This document shows positions 50,759-59,953 of a DNA stretch of 64,000 nt, piece by piece; within the stretch, counting starts at the first letter, position 1; each line of letters opens with the position of its first letter. Below the pieces are notes generated by a model that ran no database searches, was not told the DNA's origin, and worked only from the letters and a program-made list of their open reading frames with translations. The position numbers were made by a program, and so were the translations under genes. Origin of the DNA: Micrococcaceae bacterium Sec5.7. Lineage in GTDB: Bacteria > Actinomycetota > Actinomycetes > Actinomycetales > Micrococcaceae. The stretch lies in contig CP144169.1 in NCBI GenBank assembly GCA_039636785.1, forward strand, positions 2,852,001 to 2,916,000, in the 5' to 3' direction.

Positions 50759-52291
50759 TCAGACTTTTGCCAGGTCATCCTCGTCGGCACTAGTTCCGTT
50801 GACGGCCGCCCTGGCCTCGGCGAACTTCTCGTTCAGCCGGGAGTGACGCTGGCCGTACGCGAAGTAAATGACCAGACCGATCGCCATCCATATGCCGAAG
50901 AAGATCCATGTCTCCACGGTGAGGTTGGTCATGAGGTACAGGCACAGAACGGCGGAAACCACGGGCAGTACCTTGCCGAACGGCACGCGGAAGGCGGGCT
51001 TCAGATCGGGTCGTTTTCTGCGGAGCACCAGTATGCCCAGGCTCACCATCACAAAGGCGGACAGTGTCCCGATGTTGATCATTTCCTCGAGCAGGTCCAC
51101 CTCGGTCAGACCGGCCACGAGTGCAACGGCGGCGCCACAGATGATCTGGAGGCGCACCGGCGTCGAGCGTTTGGCGCTGGTCTTGGACAGCGAGCGAGGC
51201 AGCAGTCCGTCGCGGCTCATGGCGAGCACCACGCGGGACAGGCCCATCAGCAGCACCATGATCACCGTGGTGAGGCCAATCAGCGAACCAAAGGCGATGA
51301 TCTTTGCGGCGTCGGTGTTCCCCACGGCTTCGAAGGCCGTGGTCAGCGTGGGATTGTCCGCCTTGGCCAGCTCGGTGTAGGGCACCATGCCGGTCAGTGC
51401 CAGGGACACCAGGATGTACAGGACCGTCACCAGGGCGAGGCCGCCGAAGATACCGCGCGGCAGGGTTTTCTGCGGGTTCTTGACCTCTTCCGCCGAGGTG
51501 GCAACAACATCGAATCCGATAAAGGCGAAGAAGACCACTGCGGCGCCGGCGAAGACGCCCAGGGTGCCGTAGTGGGCCGGTGCAGCTCCCGTCAGGAAAC
51601 CGAAGAAGGACTGCTTCAGCACGTCTGCTGCCGCGGTCCCGCCGGTGGGCTCCGAGGCCGGCACGAACGGGGTGTAGTTCTCAAACTTGACGTAGGCAAA
51701 CCCGGCGATGATCACGAACACCACCACGGCGATCTTCACCATGGTGAAGATGTTTCCGACGCGCGCGGACAGTTTTGTCCCGAGCACCAGCAGCACCGTG
51801 AAGATGGCGACAATCAGGAAAGCGCCCCAGTAGAGGTCAACGCCGCCCAGCGCGATGGCAGGGGGAATATCCATGCCCGTCAGCGCGAACACCTTGCTGA
51901 GGTAGATCCCCCAGTACTTGGCGATCACGGCGGCTGCGGTGAACAGTTCCAGAATCAGGTTCCAGCCGATGATCCAGGCCAGGACTTCGCCCATGGTGGC
52001 GTAAGTGAAGACGTAGGCCGAGCCCGCAACAGGGATGGCCGTGGCGAATTCGGCGTAGCACATGATGGCCAGTGCGCAGGTGACCGCGGCAACAGCGAAG
52101 GAAGCCGTCACGGCCGGCCCGGCGAAGTTCGCGGCGGCCTTTGCGCCTACCGAAAAGATACCGGCGCCGACGGCAACGGCGACGCCCATGATCATCAGGT
52201 CCCAGGTGCTCAGGGACCGCTTGAGTTTGCGTCCGGGTTCATCGGCGTCGGCCATTGACTGCTCGATTGATTTGGTCCGGAGAAGGTTCAT
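50759..52291 (-). CDS. Cationic amino-acid-type APC permease
   Basis: A 510-residue transporter with 12-14 hydrophobic segments of the CAT-like APC group: LSTWDLMIMGVAVAVGAGIF at helix 1, YAEFATAIPVAGSAYVFTYATMGEVLAWIIGWNL, and FFAFIGFDVVATSAEEVKNPQ. Probably imports basic or broad-range amino acids. The ATG at 52291 is preferred to the GTG at 52303, whose Shine-Dalgarno spacing is too short. The regulator gene follows closely. Confidence 0.92.
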   Translation of the reverse strand: MNLLRTKSIEQSMADADEPGRKLKRSLSTWDLMIMGVAVAVGAGIFSVGAKAAANFAGPAVTASFAVAAVTCALAIMCYAEFATAIPVAGSAYVFTYATMGEVLAWIIGWNLILELFTAAAVIAKYWGIYLSKVFALTGMDIPPAIALGGVDLYWGAFLIVAIFTVLLVLGTKLSARVGNIFTMVKIAVVVFVIIAGFAYVKFENYTPFVPASEPTGGTAAADVLKQSFFGFLTGAAPAHYGTLGVFAGAAVVFFAFIGFDVVATSAEEVKNPQKTLPRGIFGGLALVTVLYILVSLALTGMVPYTELAKADNPTLTTAFEAVGNTDAAKIIAFGSLIGLTTVIMVLLMGLSRVVLAMSRDGLLPRSLSKTSAKRSTPVRLQIICGAAVALVAGLTEVDLLEEMINIGTLSAFVMVSLGILVLRRKRPDLKPAFRVPFGKVLPVVSAVLCLYLMTNLTVETWIFFGIWMAIGLVIYFAYGQRHSRLNEKFAEARAAVNGTSADEDDLAKV

Positions 52292-52401
52292 AAGAAGTTC
52301 CACAATCCTGATTGCGTGTTGGAAACAGACTTATCAACCGTAATGTCCAGCCAGCGGGCGGTCATAGTTGTCCCGAATAGTGAGACGGTCACACGCAAAA
52401 A

Positions 52402-52452
52402 CCACGTCCGGCTCCCCCAGCGCTGCGGCTGCGCTGTGGGGGCCGGACGTGG
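52402..52452 (-). terminator. Terminator downstream of the heme-peroxidase gene
   Basis: 22-nt arms (52402-52423, 52431-52452) with two mismatches; on the minus strand it is followed by TTTTTGCG. The gap from 52292 to 52632 holds this hairpin, the next one and no gene. Confidence 0.8.
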
Positions 52453-52513
52453 AGCCTGGATTGCTGCGGCCGTGCTGTTATCAGGCGGCAACGGCAACAC
52501 GGTTGCGATAGTA

Positions 52514-52561
52514 AGGGGTGTGACATCATGCCCCTGGCGCCCGGACTGATGTCACACCCCT
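52514..52561. other. Second hairpin after the heme-peroxidase gene
   Basis: A 13-bp perfect stem AGGGGTGTGACAT (52514-52526) with its complement at 52549-52561 and a 22-nt loop. No T-run. It may protect the 3' end of the long mRNA. Confidence 0.6.
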
Positions 52562-52632
52562 CACTTTGTCAATTGCTAATTAGTGAAGTCCGGCTGGCGG
52601 CCCCGGATAGAGCCGCCAGCCGTCCTACTGGC

Positions 52633-55600
52633 CTACACCGCCCCCGTAGTGAACGTCCAGGAACGGAACGCTATCCGGTTGCCTGCCAGGTCACTGACCG
52701 AGGAGACGGCCATGGTGTACGTGCGGTTGGCAAGCAGCGTCGACGACGGATTCAGTGTGGCAGTGTTTGTCGCACTGTTGTACGTAACCGTTGCCGGGAC
52801 CACTGTGGTGCCGAGCCGCAGGACCACCGTTCCGGCGGTGACATTCGTGACCGGTTCACTGAACCGAACCGTCACGTTTGCCGTCCGGCTGGTGTTCGTG
52901 GCACCCAACCCCGGGGTGACTGCGACGATGGTCGGAGCCGGTCCGGTAGTGAACTGCCACGACGTGGACGCGATGGTGTTCCCGGCCGTGTCACGGATCG
53001 ACGAGAGTGCCAGCGTGTACGTCCGGTCGGCGGTGAGCGTGCTGGTCGGATCCAGCGTCGCGGTCCGCGTCGCATTGTTGTACGTCACCGTTGCAGGAAT
53101 CACCGTGGCGCCGAGCCGCAGGACGAACGTTGTGCTACTGACATTCGTCACCGGTTCGCTGAACGTCACCGTGAGGTTGCCCGTCTGGCTGACCGACGTA
53201 GCACCCGCGGCCGGGGTCCTCGCCGTCACAGTCGGGGCAACGAACTCCGTGCGCGGAGTCACTGCCACTGAGGGGGCCGAATTCACACTCGTGCCAACCG
53301 AGTTGACGGCATTGACAATGAAGGTGTAACTCGTTCCGTTGATCAGCGTGCCCATTACCGCGCTGGTCACATTGCCGACGGCCGTTGTGCGGACCGGCGT
53401 GGTGCTAGCACCGACGAAGGTCCGGATCCGGTATCCCGTGATGGGTGCTGCGTTGGCAACCGGCAGTGGCGCAAGCCAGTTGACGGTGACCTGGGCGTTA
53501 CCCGCGACGGAGGTGCCGATTCGGGGAGCCCCCGGAACCACTGGAGCCACAGGAGTCACGGTGTTTGAGAAAGCGGAGAAAGCGCTCGTCCCGATGGCGT
53601 TGGATGCCGACACCTGGAACCGCACAGGGGTGCCGTTGGCCAGCCCGGTGACGACCAGGCTGGTAGCGCCTGCTGGAGCACTCCGGAGAGCGCCCAGCTG
53701 GGTACCGGCTGCGTTGACCACACGAACCGAGAAGCCCGTGGCGAGACCACCCGCCGCAGGAGTGAAGTTCACCGTAGCCTGGCCGTTGCCGGCCGTTGCC
53801 GCGCCGATGATCGGAGCAGCTGGAGCGACCGTATCGGAGAACACCAGGCGTTCGACGTTCCTCAGGGTGTCGGTGCCGTCGGCGCCTCCGCCGTTGTGGA
53901 CCACAGTGGTCACGGATCCCGGCGAGCCCAGAGCGGCGCCAAGCGGGACCGTGGTGACGGTGTAGTTGGCCTGGATGTCGGAGAACACTGCGGAGTCGGT
54001 TCCACCAGAGCCTGTCAGGATCTCGCGGACCGCGACAATGTTGCCGGGGTTCACGGTTCCCGCGAAGACAGCCTCCTGAAGCGTCGGGCCCGTGAGGGCG
54101 CCGGCTGCATCGCGCAGGTACTGGCTGGTCATGGCGCTCTGCCCTGGCCCTTCAATACCGGCGCTGCCGATCTGTGTCGCCGGGTTGTTCGGGTCAGTGC
54201 GAACACTGAGCCGGACGCTGAGGTATGCGTCGCCGTCGATGATGTCGTCGCCTCCACGTCCTTCGATCAGGTCGCTGCCGGCACCGCCGAGGAGGATGTT
54301 TCCATCGCCCCAGACGTTCGTACCGGGAGTCAGCAGCGGGCAGTCCTTCGATGCCGACGCCGCAATGACCGAATCCGCCGGAGTGTTCAGCGCCGGCACC
54401 AGTGCGTCAAGACCGGCAATGCGGTCAAGACCTGCTTGATCCAAAACGTCGCACCCGATGAACCCTGCGCCGCCGCGCGCTGACGGCACAATGCTGTCAC
54501 CGCGGAGGGTGTCGTTGAGGTTTCCGCCGGAGAGCGCCTCGACCTCGTTGAACCTGTCACGTACGCCCACCTGAAGTATGCCGAGGGGCGCGATGGGCAG
54601 GGCCAGATCGGCATCCTGCGGTTGCGGGTCACTTTGGCCGATTTCCCAGTCATAACCCGATGCACCGGCGACCTTCTCGACGCCCGGACCGGCGACACCG
54701 ATGTCGTCGCCACCTTCCATGTCGTAGTCATCGTCACCTCCCTGGCCGATCAGGATGTCATGCCCTGGCTTCTGCGAATCATCAAGGAAGAACAGGTTGC
54801 TGGAGTCACCGATCAGAAGGTCGGGACTGTCGCCGCCCTCTTCCCAGTCATTCCCGCTGTCACCGAAGACTGCGTCCTCGCCCTGACCTGCGATGGCAAA
54901 GTCATCGCCCGCCCCGGCAAAGGTCTCGTTGATGTTTGCCCCGCCGTTGGTGAAGTCATTGCCGTCGCCGCCCATAATGATGTCCAGGCCCGGGCCGGCG
55001 TCGATCGCGTCGTTACCGGGTCCGCCCTTGGGCACGTCGTCACCGGCGAAGTCGGTGATGATGTCGTTTCCTTCACCGCCAAGTGCGATGTCGGCGCCGC
55101 CACCGCCCTCGATGATGTCGTTGCCGAGGCCGCCCCAGAAGGTGTCATTGTCGTTGCCGCCAGAAACTCGGTCCACGCCGGCAGTGCCGTTGTAGACGCT
55201 CTGGCCGTTGATCCCGGCAGGGTTAACGCTATTGACGGCCTTGTACTTGATGGTGCCGTCAGGCATGCGGATCAGCAGAGCCGTCTCATTGCACTCTGAT
55301 GCCGGATCGTCCGCAACAGTATTGCCGGACGCCGTGAAGCCGGCAGCGGTACCTGCCAGGTTCTTTAGCTCGAACTTGCAGTCCGCCGTGGCGAACGCGT
55401 CGGCCTTCAGGCTGTGGGCGTTCGTGTTGCGCATCATCAGTTCGGCGAAGGAGTTTCCTTCGAGCTGTGCCCTCAGGTTCATCCCGGGGGTGCGCGCGAG
55501 GTAGTACAGCCGGTCACCCTGTTGCAGATCTGTCAGCTGCTTCTCGAACACGTAGTTGAAGGTGCTGCCGAGCAGGCCGCCGAACAGGTTGGTCTTTTCG

Positions 55601-58209
55601 GCAAGACCACCGACCCAGAGGTCGATGTTGTCGAGTCCCGTGATCGATGCGGTTCCGTTGTTCGCCCAGGCGTCCGTGCTGTTCATGAACGCCGCGGCGT
55701 CGGCAGGAGCCACGTCACCTGCGAGGGCATCGGGGCTGACGATCTTCCGTGCAGCAGTCCGCTTTCCCGCCAGCGTCGTTTCGCCGGTGATGGACGGGTG
55801 CTTGCCGTAGGCCGCCACAAAGTTGATCAGCGACTCCGGGTGCTTGAGGTTTTCGCCGTAGTCGATCCAGTTGATGTAGGGCTTCAGCTGGCCGTCGTTC
55901 GTCGAGTTGAACAGCTCACGGCGGAGGACGTTCAACGTCGGGATGCCTTCGGACCGGGCACGCGTCATGTTAATGGTCGGCAAGTCCAGCGGAAGGCCGA
56001 GCAGGTTGTTACGCAGCGTGTCGGTGACAAACTCGTCGAGCTCGTTAGCGACCTGGTCCGACATGCCCATGATGACGCTGCCTGCGGCCTGTTTCGAGGT
56101 CAGGACACCAGCTGGGCCGCCATCCGTGTAAGCCGGCGGGTTGAGGAATCCATGGAGCAGGGAGATGTCGTTTTCGGTTCCCCTCACGTCGTCGGCAGTA
56201 CCGAACACGGCGTCAGGACCGGGCAGATCCTCGTTCCGGCGGGAGATCGTCTCCGTCAGCATGGAGTGACCAAAGCGGTACACGGCATGGGCGAATTCGG
56301 CCTTGATCGCCGGGTTGAGTTCCGTCTGGGTGAAAGCAAACACCGCGAACGGGTTGATCGCGGGCTGAATCTTGCGCGCGAACTCCTCGAAGACCAGGTG
56401 CTGGTACTCCATCTCTGTGATGAAGCGTGCTGCCTGGAACAACCGTTCGCCGTTCCAGCCACTTGCGCCGGCAGCCGACTTCCATTCGGCGAGAGCTGCA
56501 TTACCGCTTGCTGAGGTGTCGGTGGTGAGCACTTTCTTAATGTCGCCGATCAGGCGGTCATGCTCGGAGTGGAAGATCTGGTGAATGGTGGTCAGCCCAA
56601 TGTTCTCATTGACCCGGCCGTCACCGGCGATGAAGTGCGCGTTCAGCATCTCGTCGTCGTAGGTGCCCGCCGGCTGGCTCGCGAAGTCAGCCGAAGCCGT
56701 GGTATCCGCGTCCGGGACGGGGGCAACCGGCGGGGTGGCCGGGTTGTGGTCCGTGTCCTGCGGTGACGGATCAGCGTTGTTTGCAATGTCGGTGAGGAAC
56801 GGGGTGTTGAAGTACCGCACGTTCGACGGCACCAAGGTTCCCCGCCCGCCATTGGCGGCACGGTTTGCCTCCACGAGGCCAGTAGCCGTCACGAACTGCG
56901 GAAGACCCCGGGCGGGGCCGGGAATGAACTTGCCGTACGCGTCGGCGGCCATCATCGGGATCTTCGTTACATCCCGGTCAACAAGCTGGATTCCGAGAAG
57001 AGTCCTCGCCTGGGCCTTTGTCGTGGTCCAGGTGGCCATGCCACCGGCTGTTGGGCCGGCCGGTCCGCCAAGGAGCTCGCCGGTGGATACCGGCCGGCCA
57101 GCGGTGTTATTCACGTACTTACGCACAAATACCTGGTGCGAGGGGTGCGAGGTGTAGGTCTGGCTCTGGTCGACCCAGGGCGAGTCCGTGTTGGTCGCAT
57201 CCTGCACGTCGTCCGCGTTGCCGAGGATGCCGTCCGGACCGGGCTGGTTCTGGCCGCGGGTCAGCACCATGAAGCGCAGGTTCGGATTGAGGTCGTCGGC
57301 GGTGCCGAGGATATGGTCCGGACCTGGAATGAGCGGGTCGTCGGCCTTCAGCGGAACGTAGACGGTTCCGCCGCCCTTGACGGTCTGGTCCACACCGTGG
57401 TCAAAGAACTGGCCGAACAGCGTGAACAGGGAATTGTACGGTGGCGACAGCCCGACGTCGGTGGTGACGTTGGGAATGAACAACGTGTTGTGTGACGGCA
57501 CGCAGCCTGCGGGGATTCCGGCGGCCGTGGGCGTCGGGTCCGTAGTACACGGGACGACACCCTGGTTGCCCTGGGTTCTGACCGGGAAGCCAGCCGCCGC
57601 GATGGCTGCCGGGTTTGTGGAGGTCTGGTCGACGATCAGATTGCTGATCACGCGCGGCTGGGAATCGAACACGCTTCCGGACTTCTGCGCATAGCTGGTC
57701 GCCGTGGGCGGACCGCCGAACGATCCCGACTCAGCGGGCCGGAAGGACTTGGATCCCAGACGCGGGAATGTCTGGTCCGCGGAACCAAAGGTTTCCTGGC
57801 CTGCTTGGAGGTTGTTGCAGCTGCCGTCCACCGTCCGCAGACCGAACGAAAGCAGCGGGCTGGCAAGCTGGTTGGGGCCGTTGCCAACGAGCGCACCACA
57901 CGGGCCCGTCGCCGAGGTGGTGTTGGCCACATGGGCTTCGGCGATCTTGATCTGCTTCAGGATGAAGGACAGATCAGAGGGGGTGACTGTAAACCCTTGA
58001 CCGACGGGAGCCGCCACTGCATTGGCTGCCACCACGGGCAGCCCCATGGCAATCGGCAGCATCAGGGTGGTTGCCGCTGCCATCAGACGGAAGGGGACGG
58101 GCATCTTGCCGCGTCTCCGTCGCTGACTGCGATTCGGTGGTGGGTTGCTGTGGGCGGCAGACCGGTATTGCTCTGCCGCACCGTCGGACTTCCAGGCTAA
58201 GAGTTTCAT
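52633..58209 (-). CDS. Giant secreted heme peroxidase with RTX, Fn3 and Ig-like repeats
   Basis: A 1858-residue exported protein. The N-terminus has a basic stretch then MAAATTLMLPIAMGLPVVAA as signal. Residues ~100-900 are an animal-type heme peroxidase: TLFGQFFDHGVDQ (about 268, distal site), TIHQIFHSEHDRL (about 550) and HAVYRFGHSMLTE (about 640, proximal His). Residues ~1005-1190 hold RTX calcium-binding nonapeptides (GGLGNDIIEGGGGADIALGG), with a shorter set at ~1300. Two Fn3 domains (~1465-1660) and two Ig-like Big_5 domains follow. The architecture resembles the bacterial peroxicin-type enzymes. Its probable role is halide or peroxide chemistry at the surface. The start is at 58209; 58353 is an ORF extension only. 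Confidence 0.88.
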   Translation of the reverse strand: MKLLAWKSDGAAEQYRSAAHSNPPPNRSQRRRRGKMPVPFRLMAAATTLMLPIAMGLPVVAANAVAAPVGQGFTVTPSDLSFILKQIKIAEAHVANTTSATGPCGALVGNGPNQLASPLLSFGLRTVDGSCNNLQAGQETFGSADQTFPRLGSKSFRPAESGSFGGPPTATSYAQKSGSVFDSQPRVISNLIVDQTSTNPAAIAAAGFPVRTQGNQGVVPCTTDPTPTAAGIPAGCVPSHNTLFIPNVTTDVGLSPPYNSLFTLFGQFFDHGVDQTVKGGGTVYVPLKADDPLIPGPDHILGTADDLNPNLRFMVLTRGQNQPGPDGILGNADDVQDATNTDSPWVDQSQTYTSHPSHQVFVRKYVNNTAGRPVSTGELLGGPAGPTAGGMATWTTTKAQARTLLGIQLVDRDVTKIPMMAADAYGKFIPGPARGLPQFVTATGLVEANRAANGGRGTLVPSNVRYFNTPFLTDIANNADPSPQDTDHNPATPPVAPVPDADTTASADFASQPAGTYDDEMLNAHFIAGDGRVNENIGLTTIHQIFHSEHDRLIGDIKKVLTTDTSASGNAALAEWKSAAGASGWNGERLFQAARFITEMEYQHLVFEEFARKIQPAINPFAVFAFTQTELNPAIKAEFAHAVYRFGHSMLTETISRRNEDLPGPDAVFGTADDVRGTENDISLLHGFLNPPAYTDGGPAGVLTSKQAAGSVIMGMSDQVANELDEFVTDTLRNNLLGLPLDLPTINMTRARSEGIPTLNVLRRELFNSTNDGQLKPYINWIDYGENLKHPESLINFVAAYGKHPSITGETTLAGKRTAARKIVSPDALAGDVAPADAAAFMNSTDAWANNGTASITGLDNIDLWVGGLAEKTNLFGGLLGSTFNYVFEKQLTDLQQGDRLYYLARTPGMNLRAQLEGNSFAELMMRNTNAHSLKADAFATADCKFELKNLAGTAAGFTASGNTVADDPASECNETALLIRMPDGTIKYKAVNSVNPAGINGQSVYNGTAGVDRVSGGNDNDTFWGGLGNDIIEGGGGADIALGGEGNDIITDFAGDDVPKGGPGNDAIDAGPGLDIIMGGDGNDFTNGGANINETFAGAGDDFAIAGQGEDAVFGDSGNDWEEGGDSPDLLIGDSSNLFFLDDSQKPGHDILIGQGGDDDYDMEGGDDIGVAGPGVEKVAGASGYDWEIGQSDPQPQDADLALPIAPLGILQVGVRDRFNEVEALSGGNLNDTLRGDSIVPSARGGAGFIGCDVLDQAGLDRIAGLDALVPALNTPADSVIAASASKDCPLLTPGTNVWGDGNILLGGAGSDLIEGRGGDDIIDGDAYLSVRLSVRTDPNNPATQIGSAGIEGPGQSAMTSQYLRDAAGALTGPTLQEAVFAGTVNPGNIVAVREILTGSGGTDSAVFSDIQANYTVTTVPLGAALGSPGSVTTVVHNGGGADGTDTLRNVERLVFSDTVAPAAPIIGAATAGNGQATVNFTPAAGGLATGFSVRVVNAAGTQLGALRSAPAGATSLVVTGLANGTPVRFQVSASNAIGTSAFSAFSNTVTPVAPVVPGAPRIGTSVAGNAQVTVNWLAPLPVANAAPITGYRIRTFVGASTTPVRTTAVGNVTSAVMGTLINGTSYTFIVNAVNSVGTSVNSAPSVAVTPRTEFVAPTVTARTPAAGATSVSQTGNLTVTFSEPVTNVSSTTFVLRLGATVIPATVTYNNATRTATLDPTSTLTADRTYTLALSSIRDTAGNTIASTSWQFTTGPAPTIVAVTPGLGATNTSRTANVTVRFSEPVTNVTAGTVVLRLGTTVVPATVTYNSATNTATLNPSSTLLANRTYTMAVSSVSDLAGNRIAFRSWTFTTGAV

Positions 58210-58355
58210 GGCACGCCTGCCGCTAGGAGGGATGGAACAGTGCCATGGTGTTCCGCCCCACCCATAAAAACCTTGGTGGTTTTGAATGCCTCGAAGTGGT
58301 GTCCCACCCATATGGGCCACCCATATGGGGGGCCCCGCACCCGGAACAGCCAAGA

Positions 58356-58396
58356 ACGCCCGGGCGAAACCGCTGTTCGCGGCTTCGCCCGGGCGT
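58356..58396. terminator. Hairpin upstream of the peroxidase and after DUF779
   Basis: 13-nt arms ACGCCCGGGCGAA (58356-58368) and TTCGCCCGGGCGT (58384-58396) with an inner CCGC/GCGG pairing. It can end the minus-strand aldehyde-alcohol-DUF779 operon. Near 58308-58330, CCACCCATATGGG is repeated in tandem before the peroxidase promoter. Confidence 0.7.
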
Positions 58397-58453
58397 CAGG
58401 AGAGCAAGAGGATGGGGGGTGGGTGGGAGTCAGCTGTGACCGTCAGTGAGGGC

Positions 58454-58870
58454 TCATACGGGCCAGTTCATCAGCGTGGAGCGGATCAGAAAGCGTTTGC
58501 CTTCCGGCGCCTCCACCGAGAAGCCGCTCCCCCGGCCAGGCACCACATCAACGGTGAGGTGGGTATGGCTCCAGTAGTTGAACTGCTCCCGGGACATCCA
58601 AAACTCCAGCGGCTGGGCTCCCCCGGAAGAACCGCCGTCGGAAATCTCAAATGATCCGAGCAAGACATCCGCGTCGCCGGTGATGAACTCCCCGGCCGGG
58701 TAGCACATGGGCGAGGAGCCGTCGCAGCAGCCGCCGGACTGGTGGAACATCAGCGGTCCGTGCTGGAGCCACAGCTTCCTGAGCAATTCCACCGTCTCGG
58801 CGGTGAGCGCCACCCGGGAGAACTCCTCCCCGGGCAGCGTCACTGCGGCGTCGAGCCTGGTTTGGGACAT
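58454..58870 (-). CDS. DUF779-family protein
   Basis: A 138-residue protein with the DUF779 core: LMFHQSGGCCDGSSPMCYPAGEF, DVLLGSFE and FWMSREQFNYWSHTHLTVDVVPGRGSGFS. Clustered cysteines (GGCCDG and MCYP) and HTH suggest metal binding. Members nearly always accompany aldehyde dehydrogenases, but the role is unproven. The ATG overlaps the adh stop by one nucleotide (TAATG). Confidence 0.88.
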   Translation of the reverse strand: MSQTRLDAAVTLPGEEFSRVALTAETVELLRKLWLQHGPLMFHQSGGCCDGSSPMCYPAGEFITGDADVLLGSFEISDGGSSGGAQPLEFWMSREQFNYWSHTHLTVDVVPGRGSGFSVEAPEGKRFLIRSTLMNWPV

Positions 58871-59892
58871 TAGAACCTGAGCACCACGCGGCCATCGATC
58901 TTGGCGTGCTTCATCTCGTCAAGAACCGCGTTGACCTCGGAAAGTTCCCGAGTGGATACAGTGGGGTGGATCTTGCCCTGAGCGTAGAAATCCAGGGCTT
59001 CCTCGAGGTCCTGCCGTGTGCCCACGATCGAACCGCGGACAGTCAACCCCTTGAGGACGATCTCGAAAATCGGAGCAGGGAAGTCACCCGGCGGCAGGCC
59101 GTTGAACACGATGGTTCCACCGCGCCGGGCCATGCCGATCGCCTGGCCGAAGGCGGACGGGTGGACAGCGGTGACGAGCACGCCGTGGCAGCCGCCCGTT
59201 TCACGCTGGATGACTTCCACTGGGTCCTCGTGCAGTGCATTGACCGTCAGTTCGGCGCCATGCTTCTTGGCAAGAGCCAGCTTGTCATCAGCGATGTCCA
59301 CGGCAGCGACCCGGAGCCCCATGGCCACGGCGTACTGCACGGCGATGTGCCCCAGCCCGCCGATGCCGGAGATGGTGACCCACTGGCCGGGCTTGGCCTC
59401 GGTCATTTTCAGGCCCTTGTAGACGGTGACGCCGGCGCAAAGCACCGGTGCCACTTCAACGGGGTCCGAGCCGGCAGGGATGCGGGCGGCGAAGCGGGTG
59501 TCCACCAGCATGTACTCTCCGAAGGAACCGTCCACGCTGTAGCCGGCGTTTTGCTGGGCTTCGCAGAGGGTTTCCCAGCCGGTGCGGCAGTACTGGCAGT
59601 CGCCGCAGGCGGACCAGAGCCAGGCGTTGCCTACGAGGTCACCTACGGCGAGGTCCGTGACCCCCTCTCCGAGGGCAACCACTTCGCCTACGCCTTCGTG
59701 GCCGGGTACGAACGGCGGTGTCGGCTTGACCGGCCAGTCGCCTTCTGCGGCGTGGAGATCTGTGTGGCAGACGCCTGTGGTGAGTACTTTCACCAGCGCC
59801 TCCCCGCGGCCAGGCGTGGGGATGGGGAGCGTCTGGATCTGAAGATCCTTGCCGAATTCAGTTACTACGGCTGCTTGCATTGTCGTCATCAT
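58870..59892 (-). CDS. adhP: Zinc-dependent alcohol dehydrogenase (AdhP-type)
   Basis: A 340-residue medium-chain dehydrogenase that interconverts alcohols and aldehydes with NAD. Catalytic zinc ligands C42 and H65 (VCHTDLH, PGHEGVGE), four structural-zinc cysteines (C96, C99, C102, C110), and Rossmann motif SGIGGLGHIAVQYA are present. AAGGA precedes the ATG. It lies between aldehyde dehydrogenase and DUF779 on one strand, completing an ethanol-to-acetate route. Confidence 0.94.
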   Translation of the reverse strand: MMTTMQAAVVTEFGKDLQIQTLPIPTPGRGEALVKVLTTGVCHTDLHAAEGDWPVKPTPPFVPGHEGVGEVVALGEGVTDLAVGDLVGNAWLWSACGDCQYCRTGWETLCEAQQNAGYSVDGSFGEYMLVDTRFAARIPAGSDPVEVAPVLCAGVTVYKGLKMTEAKPGQWVTISGIGGLGHIAVQYAVAMGLRVAAVDIADDKLALAKKHGAELTVNALHEDPVEVIQRETGGCHGVLVTAVHPSAFGQAIGMARRGGTIVFNGLPPGDFPAPIFEIVLKGLTVRGSIVGTRQDLEEALDFYAQGKIHPTVSTRELSEVNAVLDEMKHAKIDGRVVLRF

Positions 59893-59953
59893 TGGCGAAA
59901 TCCTTGCGTCGTTGGAGCTTGGGTGTTGTTGTGGCAGGTGCAGGAAGTGCGGC

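Noticed and set aside
54622..55299. Plus-strand frame opposite the RTX region
   Set aside because: It mirrors the periodic RTX coding repeats of the minus-strand peroxidase and is not a gene.
52633..58353. Start of the giant peroxidase at 58353
   Set aside because: The extra 48 codons cover the promoter-side repeat region and resemble no protein; the ATG at 58209 or a later in-frame ATG fits the signal peptide better.
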